From: Sphaerulina vaccinii | Lineage: Eukaryota > Ascomycota > Dothideomycetes > Mycosphaerellales > Mycosphaerellaceae | DNA length: 64,000 nucleotides | Direction of reading: 5' to 3' | NCBI GenBank assembly: GCA_022570795.1 | Contig: JAKUDP010000008.1 | Location: 558,001-622,000 of the forward strand | Shown here: positions 1 through 8,975 of the stretch, one piece after another | Numbering within the stretch: the stretch's first letter is position 1 | Layout of the letters: each line of letters opens with the position of its first letter | The notes under the pieces: model-generated | Databases searched by the model: none | The model's input: the letters and a program-made list of their open reading frames with translations, nothing else | What the model was told of the DNA's origin: nothing | Translations under genes and position numbers: made by a program

Positions 1-618
1 GAATGACACCAGGACCATCGCACAAATCCGAGACGAGAACCTTGGGATGACCGATGATACGGATTGGTTCAGCATCAAGGCAACAATCATCTACATCAAG
101 CAAGACAACTTCGCATATCCAGCTTGCCAGACCACAGATCCTCAACCTTGCAACAAGAAGGTTGTTGAAGTTGATGAAGGCAATTGGCGTTGTGAGAAGT
201 GCGACAAGGGCTGGCCTGCACCAAAGTACAGATACATCATGTCTGTGAATGTCAGCGATCACACCGGACAGATCTGGCTCAGCTGTTTCGATGAGGTTGG
301 CCAGCAAGTTCTTGGCATGCCAGCGAACGATTTTATGCAAATGAAGGAGGAAGGAGATGAGAAGCGCGTCAGCGACGCATTCTCCGATGCCAACTGCAAG
401 TCCTTCATCTTCAGATGCAAGGCCAAAATGGATACGTTCCAGGATCAGCAGAGGTATGATATATTGCGAAGTTTTTTGTCAAAGCACACGCTAACTTGTC
501 TTGCAGAGTGCGCTACCAAGTCCAATATGCCCGAGCAATCGACTACTCCCAAGAAGCAAAGAAGCTTGCGGACATCATCAAGCAGTACAACATCCAGTCG
601 GACAGCTTGTTTGTGTAG
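1..618 (+). CDS. RFA1: Replication protein A large subunit (RPA1), C-terminal part
   Basis: This is the 3' end of the gene for the large subunit of RPA, the heterotrimeric ssDNA-binding complex of replication, repair and recombination in the nucleus. The reading frame is open from base 2, so the 5' part lies outside the window. Exons are 1-453 and 507-618; the 53-nt intron is GTATGA..TTGCAG. The visible part is the C-terminal OB fold (DBD-C) with its zinc ribbon: a C-x7-C pair followed by a CEKC pair after a WR. The first pair is spaced more widely than the C-x4-C I recall for yeast and human, probably a small loop insertion. The protein ends in the trimerisation helix (..KKLADIIKQYNIQSDSLFV). 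Identity is secure from the DBD-C pattern (TIAQIRDENLGM, FSIKATI, MSVNVSDHTGQIWLSCF). Confidence 0.93.
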
Positions 619-1245
619 TCGTTTCTAAGTCGTTTGTGGAAGCCGTGGCGTCGATGGCGTTGCTGGTGCACGAAGATATGTGTATGGCAAAGCGGAGACA
701 GGTTCACCGAGTGCTCAATGATGTGTAGCTGTAAGTGTAAGCGGCCACGATTAGCCATCACTGGCATGCTAAATCCAGATCAATGTGTTAAGCGGTTCGC
801 ATTGCAAATATCACACTTGATGAACAACGAGCAGCTCGTTTGACTATAATACCTGTGTCAGACACTCAATCACTGCTTCACGCATCGCTGACAGTGTCCT
901 CTCCGGTATCGGCTAATCAATGCTTGTCAATGGCAGAAACCACAGCTATTTAACTTTTGGAAGCTCAACCATGTTTGGCGGGGTGCTATATGAGTGACAC
1001 TCTCACTATCAATTCTTCTTGATCTTTCATCTTTCATCAACACCACACACGTTGTCGATAATCCATCAAAGCCATCAAGTATCTATCATATCTGTGCCAG
1101 TATGGAACACAGCTAACCATATACACAGGCTCAATACCACGACCGGTATGGAGAACCTCCAAGACAAGCCGCCATGAGGCAGTTCTTCGCTACAAGATCC
1201 AGAGATGATCAAGGTATTTCGTTCAATACGATTGAAAGCTTGAGC
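619..1245. other. Intergenic region and start of THI4 leader
   Basis: RPA1 3' flank followed by the THI4 promoter and transcribed leader. No credible gene is seen. A CT-rich, CAACAC-containing stretch at about 1015-1060 resembles a fungal transcription start region. A possible intron donor GTATTTC lies at 1214 and would open the riboswitch-bearing leader intron. A short upstream ATG frame begins at 1174. Confidence 0.5.
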
Positions 1246-1435
1246 CGGTGGATGTTTGCAGATATGATCTTGTCTTCCACCCACGACCACGCGTCGTGGA
1301 GAGAATGGGACATATCAAGCGAATGTTCTGAGATTATACGGCAGAACTTGATTATCTGGATAATACCAGCGAAAGAATCATGCTTTCATCGCGACTCCCC
1401 TTCTTCGAGGGAGAAGCGATCACTAACGTTAGCAG
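1214..1435 (+). other. Predicted 5'-leader intron of THI4 containing the riboswitch
   Basis: A GT donor (GTATTTC, 1214) pairs with a strong branch-point match CTAAC (1422-1426) and AG acceptors at 1432 and 1435, about 55 bases before the THI4 start codon. The TPP aptamer lies inside. This is the arrangement known from Neurospora NMT1/THI4, where TPP binding changes splice-site choice so that upstream ATGs are kept or removed. The exact donor is inferred; other GT sites (1146, 1247) are possible. Confidence 0.45.
1262..1383 (+). promoter_or_regulatory. TPP (thiamine pyrophosphate) riboswitch, THI-box aptamer
   Basis: The 3' half of the aptamer is clear: CTGAGA (1328-1333), then the P5 hairpin CTGG-ATAATA-CCAG (1356-1369), then CGAAAG and the closing strand ATCATGC. 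P1 forms between ATGAT (1264-1268) and ATCAT (1377-1381). P4 can form from CTT (1347-1349) and AAG (1373-1375). A perfect 7-bp hairpin (CCACGAC 1281-1287, GTCGTGG 1293-1299) fits the variable P3 extension. It lies about 105 bases upstream of THI4, the expected position in fungi. Three extra bases (TAT, 1353-1355) sit between the usual GAT and CTGG in J4/5. Expected role: high TPP represses THI4 through alternative splicing. Confidence 0.9.
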
Positions 1436-1487
1436 TAATCGAAACTTCTCTGCTTCATCACGAAGTATCAATATCACGAACACCAAA

Positions 1488-2621
1488 ATGGCACCACCAG
1501 CAATGAATTTCCAGGAGCCAGCTCCAGTTGTCGATGGCTACCCAACCAAGCTCGCCAACCTCCCACATAGCGCTGCTATTCCAATGAATGGCAAGGCTAC
1601 CGATGCTGCTACCATTGAAGACATGGCCGGCAAGTGGTCCTCGTTCAAGTTCGCCCACATCCGCGAATCTCAGGTAAGCACACAGTCTTGATGGGTATCC
1701 TAGACGCCTATTGACGAAGTGTGATCCAGGTCTCTCGTGCCATGACCCGTCGCTACTTCTCCGACCTCGACACCTACGCCGAGTCCGACATCGTCATCGT
1801 CGGCGCAGGCTCTTGCGGTCTCTCCGCAGCCTACTGCCTCGCCAAAGCCCGTCCAGATCTCAAGATCGCCATCGTCGAAGCCGGTGTTGCCCCAGGTGGA
1901 GGTGCTTGGCTTGGAGGCCAACTCTTCAGCGCAATGATCATGCGCAAGCCAGCTGATGCGTTCCTCCGCGAGGTCGGCGTACCATTCGAAGAGGAGGGCA
2001 ACTATGTCGTCGTCAAGCATGCTGCACTCTTCACTAGCACAGTCTTGAGCAAGGTCTTGCAGTTCGACAATGTCAAGTTGTTCAATGCTACGACTGTTGA
2101 GGACTTGATTACTAGACAGGGACAAGATGGACAGTTGCACATCGCTGGTGTGGTTACCAACTGGACTTTGGTGTCTATGCATCACGATGATCAGTCATGC
2201 ATGGACCCCAACACCATCAATGCTCCTGTCATCATCTCCACTACTGGACATGATGGACCTTTCGGCGCCTTCTGTGCTAAGAGACTTGTTAGCATGAAGC
2301 ATGAGGTTCTCCCAACTCTTGGCGGCATGCGCGGTCTGGACATGAACACTGCCGAGGATGCGATTGTCAAGGGCACCCGTGAGATTGTGCCTGGTTTGAT
2401 CATTGGTGGCATGGAGCTCAGCGAGGTTGATGGCGTAAGTATTCATTGTCAATGCTAGCAAGACATCTTGACTAACGTTACCTTAGGCCAACCGCATGGG
2501 ACCAACATTTGGCGCCATGGCTCTGTCTGGTGTCAAGGCTGCCGAGGAGGCTCTCAAGGTGTTCGACGTGCGTCGTGCTGAGCGTGCCGAGGAGGCGATC
2601 AAGATCAACGGCAAGTACTAA
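1488..2621 (+). CDS. THI4: Thiamine thiazole synthase THI4
   Basis: Makes the thiazole moiety of thiamine (ADP-thiazole) from NAD and glycine. In yeast the sulfur comes from one of the enzyme's own cysteines, so each molecule turns over once. Exons are 1488-1673, 1730-2434 and 2487-2621, giving 341 aa. A dinucleotide-binding GAGSCG motif lies at about residues 87-92. The sulfur-donor cysteine is present at about residue 219 in QSCMDPN, followed by the TTGHDGPFGAF signature and the C-terminal NRMGPTFGAM motif, so it should be the suicidal cysteine type. The start codon was chosen at MAPPAMNF because family similarity begins there; the in-frame upstream ATG (1380) overlaps the end of the riboswitch. 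Regulation by the TPP riboswitch in the leader is expected. Confidence 0.96.
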
Positions 2622-2925
2622 GAGCTCGCTCTCTGTTGTCTTGCGATGATGCCTATGACCAGACTGGAAACACGAACGGCATCATGCGTATAGGACTACA
2701 CTCATTTAGCTGTACACGAACGAGACTGTGACCTCGAATTGAAGCTTCATCACTCAGCTCAGTCCTCTTTCTTCGTCGATCTCTAGACTCTGCTGATTTC
2801 CAGCGTCGGGTGATGCGTGAGACTTATCTCCTTCCAGTCGTATAGCTAGTGGCACTTTGTGACGACACAAACATGTGCAATGTGTGAGTGACAGCGTTAA
2901 TTCTTTTCTCAGGCTTGATACCGCG
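2622..2925. other. Intergenic, convergent 3' flanks
   Basis: Short spacer between the 3' ends of THI4 (+) and the NADase gene (-). Nothing beyond untranslated 3' sequence is recognised. Confidence 0.5.
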
Positions 2926-3653
2926 CTACCAATTCGGATCTGCAGTCAGATTAATTCTGCTCAGGTATCCATTTTCCACAAGCTGAAGCACATTCATGGG
3001 CATTGAAAACTGCACTCCCATCCCCTGTTGCTCGAACCATCCTGCTATGATACCACCTTGAACGTTGAGGCTCCTCGTCACCAGGCAGACCCGATAGTTG
3101 TACGGATACTTAGCACCAGGCTCGGCATCCAGGTTTGTAGGTGGCAAAGATCGTTGAGCATATGGCGCCCCTGCAGGACTCATATAGGAACCATATTCGC
3201 TACCAAAGCGGTCGAGGAAAGTGCCAACTGGAAGAGTAAGATTCGAAACGGCCGGTTTGCCAGAAGTTTCAAGTTGATAGCCATCGTAGGGTGGATAGAC
3301 GAAGGCCCCTGTCGAGTCTGTCCAAGTGGCCAAGAATTCGCCAGGGCATAGCCCGCCAAAGCGGTGATATGTGCTGTCTGAGCCTGCAATGCCAGAGAGC
3401 GGAAGGCCGGTCGGAAGAGTCACTGGGCCTAATCGAGAATCGCCACAGATATATACAGATGCATCGCCAGATGAAATGGTCCCAGCGCAGAAGTCAGGAC
3501 ATTCGGCGGTGCTTAGGCACTATGCGCATTATGTCAGTCTAGCCCGGTCGTTGTATCTATTGGAGGACTCACATTACTGCTGACGTTTGCCAGTGGAGCT
3601 GCCGTGGCCAACGCTGCCAGTGCAAGAACCGTGACGACCGCTGGGAAAGACAT
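2926..3653 (-). CDS. Secreted NAD glycohydrolase-like protein with TNT domain
   Basis: Predicted secreted protein of 224 aa from exons 3573-3653 and 2926-3519, with a 53-nt intron. The N-terminus is a typical signal peptide (hydrophobic V/L/A core, AAP cleavage context). A segment with four cysteines (about residues 28-52) follows, then a TNT-type domain carrying its arginine-rich core (DRFGSEYG.. and QRSLPP) and the C-terminal glycine/glutamine segment. TNT enzymes cleave NAD(P)+ into nicotinamide and ADP-ribose. Fungal members, such as the conidial-surface NADase of Aspergillus fumigatus, are extracellular. The target here, self, competitor or host, cannot be told from sequence. No immunity partner is visible nearby, as expected for a secreted fungal form. 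The family assignment rests on remembered motifs. Confidence 0.8.
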
Positions 3654-4478
3654 GTTGTGATTCTTGTGCGTGGAATGAGAACGCCAGAGCTCGCTTGGTG
3701 CTGTGACTACCAGACTGACTAGCAGTCTGGGAGCATCAATGGCTGACTGTATGCTTATACTGCAGGGAATCGAGCAAGACAGTGTTCTTGTGGTGTGATA
3801 TATGTTCTCTTGGCCTGTGAGGAGGTGCTCAATCGCAGCTGTGATCGTCGCCGGCTGCAGGAACCATACCTAGAGCAGTAGATACAATGCCTGCTTGAGT
3901 CAATAACATATGCACGCGGTATAGCCAAGAACTGTCGAGATCCTTTAAATAGCCGCTGTTCTCGATGTATACCGGCACATTGACATCATGGACGCAGTGT
4001 ATTTCACATGCCTTGCATTGCTGAGCAGCTTAGGAAGTAGCAGGCGTGCCTGCATCTCTCCGGTAGATGCTCACTTCCCTAGGGAGCAGTTCTGGAGCCA
4101 TATAGCTTCTAAAGACACTGCAGGTACCCTGTGACTCTGTTGACATTTCTCCGCTAAAGAGCTGTGATACCGAACAGAGCACCGCCAGCCAGGTTGGGGA
4201 AACAACTGCAGAAACGACAAGCATGAGTCCGACAGTCTACACGCCATCGCAGCAGTGGTTACAGTGATGGAGGTGATGTCAATGCTGATGGAATGCTGCA
4301 ACGTGAGAGGGTGAAGGTGTTGGTAAAGTGGTCGTTCATGCCTCAGGCCACACTTCTCCGGTCGCTCCTACTTCTAATTGTGTTGATATCATTGGTTCGT
4401 GGCGATTGAGAGCTCTGAACTTCCTGGACAGTCCGACACCAAACAGCACCACCTCACCACACGCATTTCGCACTCACA
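3654..4478. other. Intergenic, divergent promoter region
   Basis: Separates the NADase gene (-) from the complex I gene (+). Short reverse-strand frames at 4030-4301 have no recognisable content and were not called. No known regulatory motif was identified. Confidence 0.5.
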
Positions 4479-5229
4479 ATGTCGTCGCCGCGAGCTATCT
4501 CAGCGCTGGCGCGCTCGCGGCCTACCTACTCTCTCCTTAGTGCCGCAGCTGGAAGACGAGCGGCCTTCTCCACGGGCGTAGTGAGGCAAAGAGCGCACGA
4601 GGCAAAGGCGGAAGGGCCACCACCACAGGGCTTCAGGATACCTACACCACGAAAATGGAACGAGAACAAGGAGAGCATCTGGGATTCCGCAGGGAAGTAC
4701 TTCCTCCTCACCGAGATGGCGAGAGGAATGTACGTGCTGCTTGAGCAGTTCTTCCGACCTCCGTAAGTCCTTCTCAGCCATTGGGTACGACATAAAGGCG
4801 AAATGAGCCAGAGACTGACATATATCGCATAGATACACCATATACTACCCATTCGAGAAGGGGCCAATCTCCCCGCGATTCCGTGGCGAACACGCTTTGA
4901 GACGTTACCCAACTGGAGAAGAGCGCTGCATTGCCTGCAAGCTGTGCGAGGCCATCTGCCCGGCACAGGCCATCACAATTGAAGCCGAAGAGCGAGAAGA
5001 TGGCAGCCGTAGGACGACACGCTACGACATTGATATGACCAAGTGCATCTACTGCGGCTTCTGCCAGGAATCCTGCCCTGTTGATGCTATCGTGGAGAGC
5101 CCAAATGCCGAGTACGCGACGGAAACGAGAGAGGAGCTGCTATACAACAAGGAGAAGCTGCTTTCAAATGGAGACAAGTGGGAGCCGGAGTTGGCTGCGG
5201 TGGCAAGAGCGGATGCACCATACAGATAA
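4479..5229 (+). CDS. NADH:ubiquinone oxidoreductase 23 kDa (TYKY) subunit, mitochondrial
   Basis: Core subunit of respiratory complex I (NDUFS8/NuoI type) in the matrix arm. It carries the two [4Fe-4S] clusters N6a and N6b that pass electrons towards the quinone site. Exons are 4479-4762 and 4833-5229, giving 226 aa. The first ~35 residues are Arg/Ser/Ala-rich, as expected for a mitochondrial presequence. Two ferredoxin motifs are intact: CIACKLCEAICP and CIYCGFCQESCP, each with the final Cys-Pro. The RYPTGEERCI lead-in and the conserved C-terminus (..YNKEKLLSNGDKWEPE) match the family, and the length is normal. Confidence 0.97.
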
Positions 5230-7407
5230 AGAGTAGAGGGGTTGGGAGGGGGCGGCCCTGCTCGAGAAGTGGACGGCGACCTCGAGGATGTCCTATGCAG
5301 TTTTCTATGTCTTATGAAGCGCTACAAATGCTACAATATTGTACATACGAGCAGTTCTGTTACAGCATGTCTCAAGCACTGCGAGCTGACCGCGTAGCGC
5401 AGGACAAGAACAGTACATTCACAGGCTATGCCTCGACAAGGAGATATGACCTTCAAATGGCTGGTTTGAACGAGCTCTCGACGAGATGATGTGTAAGCGC
5501 TAGTGGGCACAGACACACTCGCTCTTTCCACATTTCCATGTTCACAGCGAATCGTCTTCCATAGTGACTCCATCACATCACACAGTCAAAATCGCTGTTC
5601 TCTCAGCCGTCACCTACAACAGCGTCAGCTCAGCTCACTGCTGATACCCGGCGTCATGAGTGGGCTCGCGCAATAGCTAAAGCATAGCTCACATGCTGAA
5701 TTGTCTCTGCATCGAGCTCCTGGAACAGATGTCTTGCGCCCGATCCGATGGTTCCTGGCCGTGATGTGTTGTTAATCACAGAGAGGCAATCTGCAAGTGT
5801 TTACAATTTTCATTCGACGACTCGCCTCTAGAAGCGAGCTCTTATTAAAGAGCCCATCAACTAATGGGGAGCCCCACCCTTGTCCTCGATCATCAACCAC
5901 TCCCCCCGGTGAAGCGTCGATCATCTCTCCGTGGGCGTCTTTGTTAAGTGTGCAAGCGAAGATGGACTTATATATCCCGGGTACTACGAAACGAGGGTCC
6001 AAACCGGTGAGTAGTATCAGGCACTCTATTCACCAGTTGTCGAGGTCAGGCAGGCTTTGCATGTGAAGCGCGAACTACAAAACCCGGAGATGTAATGCTA
6101 TGGCGCATGAACCTGAACAGAGCCGGATTCCTCACACATCGCTGCCAGCGCCAGCGCGAGCACCATGGCACGTCCGTCTCTGCTAGGATTTGGACTTCGA
6201 CTGCAAAGAATCCACGGCCTGTCTTCGATTTCTGGAATAGGCTCGAGGCGAAAGCCATCTCTCCTTCTTGGTTTATATCTCTCGTGGCCAAGCGTCCTGC
6301 GTTTGCTCCTTACAGCGAGCACGACGTCTCCAGCAGAGTGGAACCGGCGCTGACGGACTCTGCTCCTGACAACCAGGTGTATCCCACTGTCAACAGATCA
6401 TCCCAGCCATATGAAACCTCTTAAGAACGATCGGACGCAGGTTTCATGCAGGTCATTCTCTGACAGCCTCAGACATTGCGCCATATCAGGTTGTGGTTAG
6501 ATTGCCATGTACCCGATTTGGAAGATCTCAAGATCTTGCTGTTGATGAACACGAAGACGTCGAAGAGGTGCCGCTTGTCGTCGGATAACTCCACAATCCT
6601 TCACGTTGACAACCTTCCAGAACGAGAACTAGCCTCGCAATCCAAGACGCTAGGACCCATAAATGCCACGCGAGCTCGTGCGTCTTGCGCGACTTCACGC
6701 TCGGACGATGGCTTGAAACTCAACCTCAACCGATGTCAGGCCGTGTCATTGCTTTGGAGACTGCACGCTTCTGCCGGGCTGTTTGGCAGTACTGGCATAC
6801 CGGTATACACCGACAAGAATGACGCATGTAATCGCTTGTGTCACCGATTTTTCTGGCATCAAGACGTTTGAAACACGTCTGAAGAGTTGTTATGAGGCCA
6901 GGGAACCACACGGGCTAACATATATTAGGCGCGACGAAAGTTCAAAGTTTACCGGGGTAGGTAAGGCATTGGAGAACGCCAGTCCACCTGGTGGGCCGCG
7001 AGCAACGATTTGGCCGAAACGTCCTCTCAGGCAACAGGCATTCCCCTCTTGCTATGCTCTCTCTCGTTTCTCTCACTTCCCACACAGCTCTCGAGAAAAT
7101 CACATTTGCTCAAATAAACTGGAGTGGAGTGGAGTACTGAGCTCATCTGCACGCAACAACCTACCAACCAGGCTTAGAAACATTTTACAAGGGTACCACG
7201 CGACACGAATCGTGGTCGTTGACGATCGTGCTCTTACGCTCAAGGGCTACTGCACAGACGTTGGCTGCCTTACTCTGCTCACGCAACGATCGTTCTTCAA
7301 GAACACAGCCTGTCAGCCTCCTGTTTCTCGTAAGACAATCAACACCTACCTTCAAGAACTACCAACTTCTGGACGCCGCACAATACACCTCGTCTCTCAC
7401 AATCACC
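5230..7407. other. Long intergenic region (2.2 kb), no gene recognised
   Basis: Several frames of 60-224 codons exist (for example 6783-7457), but they start at non-ATG codons, lack recognisable motifs and overlap one another on both strands. The last ~200 bases (CT/CAA-rich, CAATCACC before the ATG) look like the promoter and leader of the next gene. A short run of GGAGT repeats lies near 7120. Confidence 0.4.
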
Positions 7408-7710
7408 ATGGGTCTCATCGACAAGATCAGAGCGAAGATGGAGATTCGCCGTCTTGAGCAACGCTACACAAGAAGAGAGAAACGAAGCACTTTCATATCT
7501 GGAGCACAATACGTTGATGGAGAATACGTCTACAACCACAGCACAGGCGGAAGCTCAAATTCGTCGAGCAGTTTCGGCAGTAGCAACAGCTATGTGCCAG
7601 CCAACGGCAACGGCAGCGCAAACACGGCATATATGCCTGCCAACGGTACTCCATTTGCCGCCAATGGTACGAGCAAGGGCAACAAGAGAATGTCAAGGTT
7701 GTTTGCCTAG
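7408..7710 (+). CDS. Small Ser/Asn/Gly-rich protein of unknown function
   Basis: Uninterrupted frame of 100 aa with a strong start context (CACCATGG). The N-terminal ~30 residues are highly charged (MGLIDKIRAKMEIRRLEQRY..) and likely helical. A serine/asparagine-rich low-complexity stretch follows, with three NG-containing repeats (PANGNGS, PANGTPF, AANGTSK) and a basic end. There is no signal peptide or membrane segment. I do not recognise the family. The leader and start context suggest expression, but the coding call rests on composition only. Confidence 0.6.
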   Translation: MGLIDKIRAKMEIRRLEQRYTRREKRSTFISGAQYVDGEYVYNHSTGGSSNSSSSFGSSNSYVPANGNGSANTAYMPANGTPFAANGTSKGNKRMSRLFA

Positions 7711-8975
7711 ATGAAACGAAAGGAGAGTGATGCTCAAGCATGCTATCATCTATCACAATTGGACATACCCTGGCTGAGGATGTCAAGCCAAGTCGACAAG
7801 CATTGGCAAAGTCAGAAGGACTACGGCAGTGATCTCTCAGTCCACAGATTGATCAGTGGTCTCTGACAGAGAAAGGCCCGGGTCAGAGTACACAGCACTC
7901 TGTACACTCCACAACAGCTTCGTTACTGGATGAAGACCTGGACCGCAGCGGAAGCGCACTACGGTGCAACACTGGAACGAGACGAGACGATGCCTCAGGA
8001 GCAAGTCGCGGAAAAGGCACGAGGCGCAATTCGAGGACGAAGGAAGCACTATCATTCGAGACAATTTTCTACTATTTGTTTGTAACAAAAGAGCTCGGCG
8101 GATAGTACGAGTGGCGTGAGACGCCAAAGGAAGACCAGGAAAGGGGAACTAGTGTATGATTTCAATGGATGATGAACAATATCTCTGCATTTGTGCTTGC
8201 GCTTCTTATCGAACGTTAGTACTGGCTCATGACTTACTGACGTGACCGTTAGCCCCGGACGACTGTTAAGAGACGTGAAGTCCGGTGGAATATCTATATG
8301 ATTCGGGAGGGGTAAATAAAGATGGGCAACTTCACATTGTGGTTCGGCTTGCATATAGCTCGAGACTTTGTCTCGACTTTGAGACTTATGCTGCCTGCGA
8401 GGCTGATGGCTCGGTTCAGGACGACTGCGGCAAATGGCGCGAGTCGAAGGGACTTCAAAAGCTGGTATTTGTGCAATTGCATATCCTATGAACCTCTAGT
8501 AACGAGTGTGGGTGGAGGCAGTCGCTGCTGACTTCTCTCACTGTTGGAGACCAGCCATCATCACTGCTGCCATCGGCAGAAAAGCTACCTTGGAAGGAGA
8601 AACATCAGCCATTACGACTGCTGCCATTGGAAGAGAAACCAAGACCTGCGGCGGTGGAGCCATTGAGTCCCAGAAGAGACCATTTCACAATTGATAATGC
8701 TCATCTCTGATTCTCGGTGTAGTCCACGCAGCTCGGCGCAGAGACAACGTAAGGCCGGCAACGGCCATTTCCTTCGAGCCTTGTTGTGAGATAAGATATG
8801 AAAATCAAGAGGAGAACGGTTTTTGAATGATAGCATAGACTGTCCTCGAGCTTCGGAACGTGCGAGGCTTGAAAAGGTGTGACGATGCCTTGGTGCTCAT
8901 GTTCATGTAATGATACATTGTCGCGTTGATGCTCGTCTCTATCTATATCGTTCTCGTCGTTCTAGTATCGTACAA
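7711..8975. other. Intergenic, convergent 3' flanks
   Basis: About 1.3 kb between the small protein (+) and the poly(A) polymerase-like gene (-). An imperfect duplication at about 8548-8640 repeats a CTGCTGCCAT(C/T)GG(C/A)AGA unit roughly 50 bases apart. No coding signal is convincing on either strand. Confidence 0.4.

Noticed and set aside
6783..7457. A 224-codon plus-strand frame in the 5.2-7.4 kb gap
   Set aside because: Starts at a non-ATG codon, overlaps the start of the small protein gene in another frame, and has no recognisable domain.
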